This document shows positions 1 to 7,822 of a stretch of DNA of 40,082 nucleotides, piece by piece. Under the pieces are notes generated by a model that did not search any database, had not been told where the DNA came from, and saw only the letters and a list, made by a program, of their open reading frames with translations. A program made the position numbers and the translations under genes. Source of the DNA: JAHIVB01 sp964574705 (GTDB lineage Bacteria > Bacillota_I > Bacilli_A > Izemoplasmatales > Hujiaoplasmataceae); NCBI GenBank assembly GCA_964574705.1, contig CAZNOO010000016.1:1-40082 (forward strand). The letters are read 5' to 3'. Position 1 is the first letter of the stretch. Each line of letters opens with the position of its first letter.

Positions 1-864
1 ACAATCTCGTTTGCGCTTATCGGTTGCACAGGAACGTCTTCAACGACGTCTGTAGACACGTCAAACCTAACGACTTGGACAGGGTCTGTGCCCGATTGGA
101 ATCTAGCCATTACAGATGATTTGCTTTCATGGGACGCTGTACCAGGGTATGCCAATTACAGAGTTTTGATTAACGGCGAAAGTACTGAAATCGATCAAAC
201 TTCATATGACCTTTCTTCACTAGAATCCGGTCAAATTTATCAAATCACTGTTGTAGCGATTGAAAATAGTTTTGCAATCGCCACAAGTCCAGCCATCTAT
301 TTTGTCAAAGGCGTCACGATTGCACAGACCATTGATTTAGAATATGACCAGTCACAACCGGGAGATTTACTTGCCTTTGAAGGTAATTCTTACGGAGAGA
401 TCCTCTATATCCTAGATTCTGAGTGGAATGAGATTACAGTGGTTGAAGAGGCTGGAAGTTTCATGTTCTCTGAAATCTATTTAGAAGAACTCACTTATGG
501 ATTTCATTACTTTTACTTTACGTTTAGCGAAGGCATTGTTTTAGTGAATCTGACGAAGGTTGACTCTCGAAATCCTCATCTCGTATCCCCTGCTCAACAA
601 CTTGTCGCGATGAATACTGATGCCATTTATGAATTTGACCTCTACGATGGTATATTCATGGGCTTATCAGGGAACGGCGTCACGTTAGATGATTATTCTT
701 TTGAAGATGGTGTTCTTACAATCTATTCAGATTACATTGGACCTAAGTTTAATGATGAGCCTGAACGAGATGTTCTTATACTCGGTTATACGATTCAAAA
801 TGGACCAGATATTATTGTTGGATACTTGCTTATCGAATTAAACAACACAATTGTATTTCCATAG
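1..864 (+). CDS. Lipoprotein with fibronectin III-like domain, 5' truncated
   Basis: The frame is open from base 1, so the true start lies outside the window. It opens with the tail of a lipoprotein signal peptide: ALIG followed by Cys at bases 25-27 (lipobox LIGC), then a Thr/Ser-rich linker. A GTG at 88 could be read as a start, but it falls after the lipobox and would remove the signal. The next ~70 residues (WDAVPGYANYRVLING..., then ...YQITVVAIENS) look like a fibronectin type III repeat. The remaining ~170 residues are beta-rich and I do not recognise them. The protein is probably anchored on the outer face of the membrane. Function is unknown; surface carbohydrate or protein binding is only a guess. 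The stop codon is followed at once by a terminator. Confidence 0.75.
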   Translation, partial: TISFALIGCTGTSSTTSVDTSNLTTWTGSVPDWNLAITDDLLSWDAVPGYANYRVLINGESTEIDQTSYDLSSLESGQIYQITVVAIENSFAIATSPAIYFVKGVTIAQTIDLEYDQSQPGDLLAFEGNSYGEILYILDSEWNEITVVEEAGSFMFSEIYLEELTYGFHYFYFTFSEGIVLVNLTKVDSRNPHLVSPAQQLVAMNTDAIYEFDLYDGIFMGLSGNGVTLDDYSFEDGVLTIYSDYIGPKFNDEPERDVLILGYTIQNGPDIIVGYLLIELNNTIVFP

Positions 865-873
865 GATTTTCAT

Positions 874-912
874 AAACAGTAGCGAGATATTGTATCTGGC
901 TACTGTTTTTTA
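874..912 (+). terminator. Rho-independent terminator after the first lipoprotein gene
   Basis: A 10-bp perfect stem, AAACAGTAGC paired with GCTACTGTTT, has a 15-nt loop and runs into a T tract. It lies 9 bp after the stop codon. Confidence 0.8.
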
Positions 913-935
913 TGAGAAGAAATATTGCTTTGAAG

Positions 936-965
936 TTCGAAATATTATCTCAAATATGTTATAAT
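936..965 (+). promoter_or_regulatory. Promoter of the GPH symporter gene
   Basis: The -10 is a perfect TATAAT (960-965). A moderate -35, TTCGAA (936-941), lies 18 bp upstream. The start codon at 995 follows about 30 bases after the -10, and the site sits just after the preceding terminator. Confidence 0.55.
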
Positions 966-994
966 AAAAACAATCTATTAGAAATGAGTCATTC

Positions 995-2368
995 ATGGAA
1001 AAGAACATTACAAAGACAAGTTATCTGAATCTTCTTTTGTTTAGCGGAAATGAAACGGCAACCACGGCAAGTTTTAACCTGATTGCGGTTTTTTTCATGC
1101 TGATGATGACAGATTCCTTGATTCTAAGTGGTGTAATTGCCGGAGTCATCTTTGCAGTGTCAAGAATCTTGGATGCATTCACGGACCCTTTAATTGGTAC
1201 TTTGATTGATAAAACGATTTCAAGGTTTGGACGGTATCGCCCTTACATTGTCATTGGATCCTTTATTTTGAATTTAGGAATTTTAATGATATTTGGTGGA
1301 CTTGTTCATTTTGCAAGTAACACATGGATGTATATATGGATCATATTTTGGTACATCTTTTATATCATTGGATATACATTCCAATCGGCTTGTACAAGAT
1401 CTGCACAAACGATTTTAACTAATGATCAAGTACAGCGACCATTGCTTGGAGCGATGCTCGCTTCATTTTCTTATCTTTTTTATGGATTGTTTTTAATATT
1501 CGCTGTCAAGTACGTAAAAGCATTTTCTGGGGGATTTTCCAATCCTGAAGGATATCGAAATCTTGCATTTCTCGTGATTGGCGTTAATATTGTTCTCACT
1601 GTTTTGGCTGTCATTGGACTCAGAGACGACGATAAAAAAGAAAAATACTTGAAACTTTCAAAACCCGAGAAAGTCACCTGGAAATCGATGATTGTTTTAA
1701 TTAAGCATAATACGCCTTTAAGAGCGTTGATGGTAGCGGCTGGGACAAATAAACTCGCTCAATTGATTACGGCGACGTCTATGGCATATTTCTTCATCTA
1801 TACCGTTGGAAACATTGATCTACAGCCCGTCGTTGCGGCATGGGGATTAGGATTTGGAATTTTGGGTGTTTTGATTGGTATGATTGTTGCACAAAAATTC
1901 GGACGAAAGAAGTCATTCATGCTCGGCACTTATCTTGGACTGTTTTTTCCGATTTTAATCATCATTACTTTCCCATTCACTCCCAATCTACAATGGCTAT
2001 TGATTACGTGTTTGGTCGCCATCTTGTTCTCAACGGCGCTTGCTTCCGCGAATGTTCTGCCTTTGATAGCGGACGTTGCTGATTATGAATTTTATGTAAA
2101 CAAACAATATATTCCTTCAATTGTAGGAACCACTTTTTCACTGATTGACAAACTGATGTCTTCTTTGTCTGGCGTCATCTTGGCATTTGTCTTATGGTCC
2201 ATCAGCTATGTTCCAGATATGGGACCGACACAACCCGCTTTTTGGGCATTCTTTATCATGGTCATCATTGTTCCGGCACTTGGACATGTTGCGTCCATCA
2301 TTGCCTTCAAGTACTATCCACTCAATAAAAAGTACTATTATAATATGATTGAATCAAGCGATGTCTAA
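995..2368 (+). CDS. GPH-family (MelB-like) sugar:cation symporter
   Basis: A 457-residue polytopic membrane protein with about 12 hydrophobic segments, the usual length for the glycoside-pentoside-hexuronide:cation symporter family of the major facilitator superfamily. The diagnostic segment is near residues 60-83: DAFTDPLIG, a further Asp at 72, then GRYRP. In MelB the two Asp residues of the first motif bind the coupling cation, and both are present here (D60, D64). The protein should import a glycoside or other sugar with Na+ or H+; the substrate cannot be read from sequence. The Shine-Dalgarno site is weak. The gene has its own promoter and terminator, so it is monocistronic. It is not adjacent to the GH3 glycosidases about 5 kb downstream, although it could supply their substrates. 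Confidence 0.88.
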   Translation: MEKNITKTSYLNLLLFSGNETATTASFNLIAVFFMLMMTDSLILSGVIAGVIFAVSRILDAFTDPLIGTLIDKTISRFGRYRPYIVIGSFILNLGILMIFGGLVHFASNTWMYIWIIFWYIFYIIGYTFQSACTRSAQTILTNDQVQRPLLGAMLASFSYLFYGLFLIFAVKYVKAFSGGFSNPEGYRNLAFLVIGVNIVLTVLAVIGLRDDDKKEKYLKLSKPEKVTWKSMIVLIKHNTPLRALMVAAGTNKLAQLITATSMAYFFIYTVGNIDLQPVVAAWGLGFGILGVLIGMIVAQKFGRKKSFMLGTYLGLFFPILIIITFPFTPNLQWLLITCLVAILFSTALASANVLPLIADVADYEFYVNKQYIPSIVGTTFSLIDKLMSSLSGVILAFVLWSISYVPDMGPTQPAFWAFFIMVIIVPALGHVASIIAFKYYPLNKKYYYNMIESSDV

Positions 2369-2380
2369 TCGCTTTTTTTA
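2357..2380 (+). terminator. Terminator overlapping the symporter stop codon
   Basis: The stem AAGCGAT/ATCGCTT (7 bp, 5-nt loop) is followed by seven T residues. The TAA stop codon (2366-2368) lies inside the hairpin, spanning the end of the loop and the start of the 3' arm. Confidence 0.65.
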
Positions 2381-2404
2381 ATTACTAGAGATTTCAAAAA
2401 TCCA

Positions 2405-2433
2405 TTTTCATTCATAAAAAAATTGAGTATAAT
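2405..2433 (+). promoter_or_regulatory. Promoter of the flavin reductase-like gene
   Basis: TTTTCA (2405-2410), a 17-bp spacer and a perfect TATAAT (2428-2433). The start codon is 48 bases downstream and preceded by AAGGAG. Confidence 0.5.
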
Positions 2434-2481
2434 AGAAAGTACTAAATTCATCAAAATACTTTTACACAAGGAGCGATCTAG

Positions 2482-3408
2482 ATGTCTAGTTTTAAAGAGT
2501 TAAGGATTGTCGATAATTTCTACCAAACTTCAAGTTATTTTCCAATGCCAACCATTTTGGTTTCCACGATTGATGATCAGGGGAAAACCACACTTGGAGC
2601 GTATAGTCTTTGTTTCCCGTATTATGTCGCTGGAAAAGAATATTATGCGATGGTATTAGAATGCAGGAACAGTTCGAATACCGCCCAAAACATATTGAAG
2701 AGACACAAAGTCGCTTTGAATTTTCTTCCGGATTCTAAAAAACTGTTCAAAGAGACTGTAAGGCTTGGATACCCTGGCGAAACCTCTTCTGAAAAAATGG
2801 AAAAAACGTTTTTGGAACTCGAAGTTGGTTTGGCTGAGACCACGGATGGATTAGCGAGACCTCTTGTATGCAAAGACGCCTATCAAGTCTTTGAATGCAC
2901 ATGGGCAAGTGAATTGGAAAAAGGATTCGAATGCATTGCAGGGAACTTAGAAGGGTACGCTCCTCCTTATAAAGATTTCAATGGAATTACAAGCAAATTT
3001 GGAGCGCACTTCATCTTGAAAATAGATAAGATTATCATGAAGGAAAAATATCACAAAGCCATCATTGATGGCGTCAAGGCAAAAGATTTCCCAAAAGTCC
3101 CCGTCGATTATGGTTATCGTGACAATACCCATTTTTGGTATACCAGAACAAATAAATTTCTTTCAGAACCGATTCCTGCCAAAAAAGGAATGGACTTAGC
3201 GACTGTCAGGTTTGCGGCGGACAGAACTGACCCAGACATTCATTTCGCAGATGAAGCTTGTGAAAGGCTTTCTCGCGTCCCTCGTGTCTTTTTGAAAGCA
3301 GCACTTGACGGTTGCGCCAAATGGGCAAAAGAACATGGTGTCACAGAGATTGGGATTGCTGAACTCGACAAAATCAATGATAAAAGAAGTAAAGAAAAAT
3401 CAAAATAA
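2482..3408 (+). CDS. Flavin reductase-like FMN-binding protein with PCP_red-like C-terminal domain
   Basis: 308 residues, preceded by a good AAGGAG site. Residues ~15-180 resemble the split-barrel flavin reductase/FMN-binding family (PMPTILVSTIDDQGKTTLG, then ...NTAQNILKRHKVALNFLP). Such proteins bind FMN and use NAD(P)H to reduce flavin or small substrates. The C-terminal ~50 residues (ADEACERLSRVP, VFLKAALDGCAKWAKEHG, VTEI) match the pattern of the protochlorophyllide-reductase C-terminal helical domain (PCP_red: A-x-x-RL-x-x-VP, then a long helix with AKxxG-IT-EI). That makes this a two-domain redox protein. The first domain is the surer call; the second is from motif memory. The physiological substrate is unknown, and the gene appears to be transcribed alone. 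Confidence 0.75.
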   Translation: MSSFKELRIVDNFYQTSSYFPMPTILVSTIDDQGKTTLGAYSLCFPYYVAGKEYYAMVLECRNSSNTAQNILKRHKVALNFLPDSKKLFKETVRLGYPGETSSEKMEKTFLELEVGLAETTDGLARPLVCKDAYQVFECTWASELEKGFECIAGNLEGYAPPYKDFNGITSKFGAHFILKIDKIIMKEKYHKAIIDGVKAKDFPKVPVDYGYRDNTHFWYTRTNKFLSEPIPAKKGMDLATVRFAADRTDPDIHFADEACERLSRVPRVFLKAALDGCAKWAKEHGVTEIGIAELDKINDKRSKEKSK

Positions 3409-3416
3409 ACTCAAAT

Positions 3417-3455
3417 AAAAAGGGTCGTTATCCACGAAGGATACGACCCTTTTTC
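3417..3455. terminator. Bidirectional terminator between convergent genes
   Basis: AAAAAGGGTCGT...ATCC pairs with GGATACGACCCTTTTT, with one bulged T. A runs on the left and T runs on the right let it serve both the rightward flavin reductase gene and the leftward DUF1003 gene. Confidence 0.8.
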
Positions 3456-3976
3456 TATTTGACTTTCTTTTCAAGTGTTGCCAATTCTTTTTTGATATCA
3501 ATTTGGTTCAGTAACATCGTATCTATTTTTTTGTGTAAGTCTTCTAGAATCAGTTCGGTCTTCAAGTCAACCTTATAGTCGTTTTCAGAACGAATCCGAT
3601 CTTTCGCGTCCTGTCTGTTTTGGCTCATCATAATAATCGGTGCCTGTAAAGCAGCAATACAGGACAAAATCAAATTGAGTAGAATAAAGGGATAAGGATC
3701 GACGGAAGTCGTCAACACAATCGTGTTGATGAGGATCCAAATGACAAGGATAATCATGAAAGTAATGATGAATTTCCAACTTCCAGCAACTTCAGCGACT
3801 TTATCAGAAATCCGCTCTCCTGTGGTTAGACTCCCTTGATTGAGTTCATTGATGTTTTCGGTGACTTTTTGATCCATGAGAAGATGCATAGCCTCTTCTT
3901 GACTTTCAATCTTTTCCAGATCACTCTTTTTGACTAGTTTCTTCATCAAATCGATATTCTTAATTTTTGGGTTCAT
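3455..3976 (-). CDS. DUF1003 family membrane protein
   Basis: 173 residues. The N-terminal ~65 residues are soluble (MDQKVTENINELNQGSLTTGERISDKVA). Two transmembrane helices follow at ~68-90 and ~96-115. The family signature is LLNLILSCIAALQAPIIMMSQNRQ, then KDRIRSENDYKVDLKTE, followed by a short coiled-coil tail (EDLHKKIDTMLLNQIDIKKELATLEKKVK). This matches DUF1003, a widespread cytoplasmic-membrane family with no established role. Start choice is supported by AAGGAG (3984-3989 on this strand). The gene is monocistronic and convergent with the flavin reductase gene. Confidence 0.88.
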   Translation of the reverse strand: MNPKIKNIDLMKKLVKKSDLEKIESQEEAMHLLMDQKVTENINELNQGSLTTGERISDKVAEVAGSWKFIITFMIILVIWILINTIVLTTSVDPYPFILLNLILSCIAALQAPIIMMSQNRQDAKDRIRSENDYKVDLKTELILEDLHKKIDTMLLNQIDIKKELATLEKKVK

Positions 3977-4017
3977 CGGGTTTCTCCTTTTAAAGTTGTA
4001 AGTCTTGATTGTTTTTT

Positions 4018-4046
4018 ATTATATATCTTTTATATGTCTGCGTAAA
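4018..4046 (-). promoter_or_regulatory. Promoter of the DUF1003 gene
   Basis: On the minus strand, TTTACG (4046-4041), a 17-bp spacer and a perfect TATAAT (4023-4018). The start codon lies about 40 bases downstream. Confidence 0.6.
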
Positions 4047-4136
4047 CAGATAGAACGAAATACTTAAATTTTAGTAATGAAGTGTCAAGTCTTCCATTTA
4101 TAAAACAAAGACTACGTGTGTTGTAAAATTAATGTT

Positions 4137-4171
4137 ATAAAAAAGCGACGATTTTTGTTCGTCACTTTTTT
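4137..4171 (-). terminator. Terminator of the GGDEF gene
   Basis: Read on the minus strand, AGTGACGA pairs with TCGTCGCT (one G-U pair) and is followed by a T run. It lies about 20 bp beyond the stop codon of the diguanylate cyclase gene. Confidence 0.7.
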
Positions 4172-4188
4172 GGGATTTATGGATTAGC

Positions 4189-5535
4189 TCATTCTATAAC
4201 GGACTGATTTCTTCCAGCTGATTTGGCATCATACATTCTCGCGTCCACAAATGCGACGAGAGATTCAATGTCTGGGGCATCGTGTTCGGGATAAGAAGTT
4301 CCGCCAAGACTGATGGTCAGTTTTATGAGTTGCAAATGATGTCTGATTTCGAGATCTTCGGCCATATGTCGAATCGATTCTGCCGTTTTCTTGACATCGT
4401 CATGATTCGCACCGGAAAGAATAACAATAAACTCTTCTCCACCATAGCGGAAGAAGACATCCCCTTCACGAAGCGCTAGTTTAACTGAATGCGCGAGTTC
4501 ATGAAGCACTTTATCTCCTACAATGTGACCGTAGGTATCATTGATAATCTTGAAGTGATCGATGTCAAACATTAGTACGCCCAGTGGCATTTCATAACGA
4601 ATGGAACGAACAAACTCTTCTTTGAACCTTTGCATTCCGAACCTGCGGTTCAAAATGCCGGTTAGCGGATCGTTTGCGGCGAGTTTTTGAAGTTGATTGT
4701 ACGTAATCGAGTTACGGAAAGCTAAAGACATACTGTGAGAGAAAAGAGTAAGGAGTTGCAGATTGTCCTGAGAAAACGAAGTCGTCGACGCAAGAACAAT
4801 TAGCCCCAGTGTAATGTCCTTATAGATAATGGGTTCCAAAATTACTGTTTTTGGTCTGAAGTCGACAATCAGGCCATCAAGCAATACATCTTCAGGAACA
4901 TCTAATATCAATGGTTTTGAATGTTTTAAAGTGTTCCAAGTCAGTGGATTGTCAAGTAATTTCTCTGCGTCTTTGATTCCAGAAGAATATAAGACTTCAA
5001 GGTCACCTTCTTTTTCGAGAAGAATCGCTCCGCCAGAGGCTTTTAGGGCATCCATCAAATGAATGACGGATTCTTCTCCGAGCTTTTCAAGTTCAAGAAA
5101 ACTTGATAACATTTCTGTGAATTTTTTGACTTGGTCAGCCGATTGAAACTCTTTTGACAATGTTTGAACCAAAGTGTTGAAAGAACGTGCACTTTCTCCG
5201 ATTTCATCCTCAGAATCAATCGAAATCATACAGTCTTCATCGAGGCAATAGTCGGACTCACCCATTGTTTTTTGATTTGAAATCCGAGCCTGAACCTTCG
5301 ACATGTGGGTGGATAGTTCTTTGATTTTTTTGCCTACGATTTTTCTTGATAGAAATACATTAAACAAACCCACCAGTATTCCTGCAAATATACTCATTCC
5401 AAAAAAGAATGGCGTAAGAATGGTAGATTGCGGAGCTCCTGTCACAAGCACAAAAAACGGAAAAATCAAACCAATGACGATTCCGAATCCAATCATGAAA
5501 ATGGCAAGATCGTGAAAGATTTTTTTGGTAATCAT
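4189..5535 (-). CDS. Membrane-bound GAF-GGDEF diguanylate cyclase
   Basis: 448 residues. Two transmembrane helices (~8-30, ~40-62) lead into a HAMP-like linker (~63-130). A GAF-like sensor follows (~137-278), then a GGDEF domain (~285-448). The catalytic signature is intact: FDIDHFKIINDTYGH, and GGEEF at ~365-369. The inhibitory I-site RxxD (R356-E-G-D359) sits exactly five residues before it, so product inhibition by c-di-GMP is expected. The enzyme should make c-di-GMP from two GTP at the membrane. The ligand of the GAF module is unknown. No EAL or HD-GYP phosphodiesterase lies in the window. c-di-GMP often controls type IV pili, so a link to the pilus locus 12 kb away is plausible but unproven. 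Start: AGGAGG six bases before ATG. Confidence 0.9.
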   Translation of the reverse strand: MITKKIFHDLAIFMIGFGIVIGLIFPFFVLVTGAPQSTILTPFFFGMSIFAGILVGLFNVFLSRKIVGKKIKELSTHMSKVQARISNQKTMGESDYCLDEDCMISIDSEDEIGESARSFNTLVQTLSKEFQSADQVKKFTEMLSSFLELEKLGEESVIHLMDALKASGGAILLEKEGDLEVLYSSGIKDAEKLLDNPLTWNTLKHSKPLILDVPEDVLLDGLIVDFRPKTVILEPIIYKDITLGLIVLASTTSFSQDNLQLLTLFSHSMSLAFRNSITYNQLQKLAANDPLTGILNRRFGMQRFKEEFVRSIRYEMPLGVLMFDIDHFKIINDTYGHIVGDKVLHELAHSVKLALREGDVFFRYGGEEFIVILSGANHDDVKKTAESIRHMAEDLEIRHHLQLIKLTISLGGTSYPEHDAPDIESLVAFVDARMYDAKSAGRNQSVIE

Positions 5536-5578
5536 AGAATCCTCCTCAAAATTAAGGTTTTCGGTAATAACTGACTTA

Positions 5579-5587
5579 ATTATATCA
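5579..5587 (-). promoter_or_regulatory. Extended -10 promoter of the GGDEF gene
   Basis: TGATATAAT on the minus strand, a TGn extended -10 with perfect TATAAT, about 44 bases before the start codon. No good -35 is visible. The rest of the 229-bp divergent intergenic stretch (5536-5764) holds only the panE promoter. Confidence 0.5.
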
Positions 5588-5686
5588 TTAACATGTTGTA
5601 TTTAATGGAAATTCCTTAAATAACTATATTAATATTCTATGTTTTTTGATTCTTTCCATGAACCTGCTTGCATTTTCATTGCGCTC

Positions 5687-5715
5687 TTTACAAATCACAA
5701 GTCAATTGATAAAAT
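5687..5715 (+). promoter_or_regulatory. Promoter of panE
   Basis: TTTACA (5687-5692), a 17-bp spacer and TAAAAT (5710-5715) with a TGA extension directly before the -10. Confidence 0.65.
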
Positions 5716-5764
5716 GAATGTTAGTTTCAATGGCTATATTAGATAAAGAAACGAGGTTGATTTG

Positions 5765-6781
5765 ATGAAATTAGCAATTTATGGTGCAGGAGCGATGGGC
5801 ACGGTTCTTGGAGCCTATTTATCCAAAGCAGGAGAACAAGTCGATTTAATTAATCGAAATATAATGCATGTTAAAGGATTGAAGGAAAAAGGGGCTCAGA
5901 TTATTGGAAAGATTCAATTGACTCAAAAAGTGAGTGCACTACTCCCTGAAGAGATGAAGGAAGAATACGATATCTTATTTCTAATGACAAAGCAACTTGA
6001 CAATAAACAAGTTGTCAAAAGCCTTGTCCCATTTTTAAAAAAAGACGGTGTGATTTGCACAATGCAAAACGGACTTCCCGAACTCAGCGTCTCTGAAGTC
6101 ATCGGCGAGGAAAGAACCATGGGATGTGCCATGGCCTGGGGAGCGACACTGATTGGTAACGGCATTTCCGAATTGACGAGTGAAGCAACCTATGAAACAC
6201 TTTCCTTTAGTCTTGGCTCTTTTGGAAATGTAGACGAACAACACTTTCAAGAAGTCAAACGACTTCTTGAAATCATGGGTCAAGTTACTGTAGAAACAAA
6301 TTTCATTGGCGCAAGGTGGGCAAAACTTCTCGTGAACAGTGCATTTAGCGGACTATCGGCTGTTCTTGATGCGACATTTGGAGAGATTGCCGAGGACAAA
6401 ACCTCTCGGAAATTGGTTCAAAAGATTATCAAAGAATGCATTGAAGTTGCAAATAAGGCAAATATCAAAATTGAACCCATTCAGGGAAAAGACATTGTCA
6501 AGTTACTCGATTGGAAAGGTCCAATTAAAAAAGCCATCAGTTTCATGATTATTCCAATTGCTATTAAAAAGCACAAGTTATTGAAATCGAGCATGCTCCA
6601 AGATTTGTCTAAGGGAAAGAAGTGCGAAATAGAGGCAATTAACGGAGTCGTATGTTCCTATGGAGATAAAGTGGGAATTGAAACCCCTATCAATGATCGG
6701 ATTGTAGAAATCGTCAAAGAAATAGAATCTGGTATGCTTAAACCAGAATGGGAAAACATACAATTATTGATAGGTTCATAA
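5765..6781 (+). CDS. panE: 2-dehydropantoate 2-reductase (ketopantoate reductase)
   Basis: 338 residues. The enzyme reduces ketopantoate to pantoate with NADPH, a step toward pantothenate and coenzyme A. The Rossmann dinucleotide-binding loop GAGAMG is at residues 7-12. The catalytic region reads RWAKLLVNSAFSG, with Lys187 and Asn191 four residues apart as in E. coli PanE Lys176/Asn180. The C-terminal substrate-binding segment CEIEAINGVV is also present. A TTG precedes the ATG by one codon, but GAGGT (5753-5757) is best spaced for the ATG at 5765. The gene stands alone between its own promoter and terminator. No panB or panC is in the window, so it could be another PanE-family 2-oxoacid reductase. 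Confidence 0.85.
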   Translation: MKLAIYGAGAMGTVLGAYLSKAGEQVDLINRNIMHVKGLKEKGAQIIGKIQLTQKVSALLPEEMKEEYDILFLMTKQLDNKQVVKSLVPFLKKDGVICTMQNGLPELSVSEVIGEERTMGCAMAWGATLIGNGISELTSEATYETLSFSLGSFGNVDEQHFQEVKRLLEIMGQVTVETNFIGARWAKLLVNSAFSGLSAVLDATFGEIAEDKTSRKLVQKIIKECIEVANKANIKIEPIQGKDIVKLLDWKGPIKKAISFMIIPIAIKKHKLLKSSMLQDLSKGKKCEIEAINGVVCSYGDKVGIETPINDRIVEIVKEIESGMLKPEWENIQLLIGS

Positions 6782-6795
6782 TAAATCAATTACAG

Positions 6796-6833
6796 AGTCA
6801 CACTTCATTGAGAACAATCGAGTGTGGCTTTTT
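6796..6833 (+). terminator. Terminator of panE
   Basis: GTCACACT pairs with AGTGTGGC (one G-U pair) across a 15-nt loop, followed by TTTTT. Confidence 0.65.
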
Positions 6834-6853
6834 ATTTGAAGTTATAAAAAAAA

Positions 6854-6868
6854 TACACACAATGTGTA
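6854..6868. promoter_or_regulatory. Dyad upstream of the glycosidase operon promoter
   Basis: TACACACAATGTGTA has 5-bp arms (TACAC/GTGTA) and lies 7 bp upstream of the -35 hexamer. It is a possible activator or repressor site; no regulator is identified. Confidence 0.3.
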
Positions 6869-6875
6869 AAAATGC

Positions 6876-6904
6876 TTGACAAGTTGAAAATGATTTCATA
6901 TAAT
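6876..6904 (+). promoter_or_regulatory. Consensus promoter of the PAP2-GH3-GH3-GtrA operon
   Basis: Perfect TTGACA (6876-6881), a 17-bp spacer and perfect TATAAT (6899-6904). A promoter this strong in front of glycosidase genes implies tight repression, which fits the operator-like sequence at the predicted transcription start. Confidence 0.85.
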
Positions 6905-6910
6905 TTAATT

Positions 6911-6924
6911 TGTAAGGGTTTACA
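6911..6924. promoter_or_regulatory. cre-like operator at the transcription start
   Basis: TGTAAGGGTTTACA matches the CcpA catabolite-responsive element consensus TGWAANCGNTNWCA at every fixed position except one (C to G in the core). It overlaps the expected transcription start, where binding would block initiation. A different LacI-family repressor could also use it. No ccpA-like gene is in the window. Confidence 0.5.
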
Positions 6925-6957
6925 AACAATCTATAACTATAGAATGAGGAGAAGATT

Positions 6958-7806
6958 ATGGCTTTTAAAAAACAGTTTTTTTGGATTTCGCTGATTGTAC
7001 TGGCAGTGCTTTTGACATTGCTGGCAATTAGCGATTGGGATTACACCGCATCGATTGCACTTGGAAATGAAAATTCAATTTGGGCAGAATTTTTCAACCG
7101 TTTCGGTGAGTTGCCCGCAACGATTGGATTGCTTCTCGCAACCACGATTCTTTATGGGGGAAGAAAAAGAGACGTGGCTTGGAAAAATCTAGTTTCTTCC
7201 ATATTTGGAATTTTGTTCATGTTGGTATTTTCATATTTTATCATCATGCAGCCGATTAACTACGCTTTTGAAGAAGCCGTGGATGGAACACCACAAATTT
7301 GGACAATTCTTAATATCGTACTCGCATTGATTCTGTTTGCAGGTGCCCTGTTGTGGACACTCAAAACGGAACCTGAGAAATTTAGGAAATGGAAAAGCGA
7401 AGCACTTGTATTGCTTATTTTAGTGATTTCAGAAATGATTTTAGTCAATGTCGTCAAAATCGTCTGGGCAAGACCTAGAATGAGATCAATTACGTCCATT
7501 GAAGAATTCAAACATTGGTTTGAAATTTCAGGTCCAAGCAATGATAATGAACTGAAATCTTTCCCATCTGGACATACTGGCAATGCCATGGTTATCTTGG
7601 CCTATGGAATGTTTATATCAAAGCTGAAGCCAAATTGGTTTAAACCTTTTGTTGTATTCGCAATTTTATGGACTGTCCTTGTTATGGTGAGCAGAGTTGT
7701 TCTTGGCGCACATTTCTTAAGTGATGTCTTAGTTGGCGCATACATTACATTATTCTTATTTGCATTATGGCAAAGTGTATTTTTAAAGAAACACGCCAAA
7801 GAATGA
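6958..7806 (+). CDS. PAP2-family membrane phosphatase
   Basis: 282 residues with about six transmembrane helices. The three phosphatase motifs of the PAP2 superfamily are visible: K167 to R174 (KIVWARPR, a KX6R motif with the following Pro replaced by Met), PSGH at 203-206, and SRVVLGAHFLSD at 245-256, giving the catalytic His252 and Asp256. Members remove phosphate from lipid phosphates such as phosphatidic acid, phosphatidylglycerophosphate or undecaprenyl pyrophosphate. Which one applies cannot be told. It is the first gene of the operon (GAGGAGA site) and lies 16 bp before the GH3 start. Co-transcription with a GtrA-like protein hints at lipid-linked sugar metabolism; that is inference. 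Confidence 0.85.
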   Translation: MAFKKQFFWISLIVLAVLLTLLAISDWDYTASIALGNENSIWAEFFNRFGELPATIGLLLATTILYGGRKRDVAWKNLVSSIFGILFMLVFSYFIIMQPINYAFEEAVDGTPQIWTILNIVLALILFAGALLWTLKTEPEKFRKWKSEALVLLILVISEMILVNVVKIVWARPRMRSITSIEEFKHWFEISGPSNDNELKSFPSGHTGNAMVILAYGMFISKLKPNWFKPFVVFAILWTVLVMVSRVVLGAHFLSDVLVGAYITLFLFALWQSVFLKKHAKE

Positions 7807-7822
7807 ATTGGGGGAATCGAAA

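Noticed and set aside
6035..6283. Antisense open frame inside panE, and similar frames within other genes
   Set aside because: These lack ribosome sites and family motifs and are fully contained in well-supported genes.
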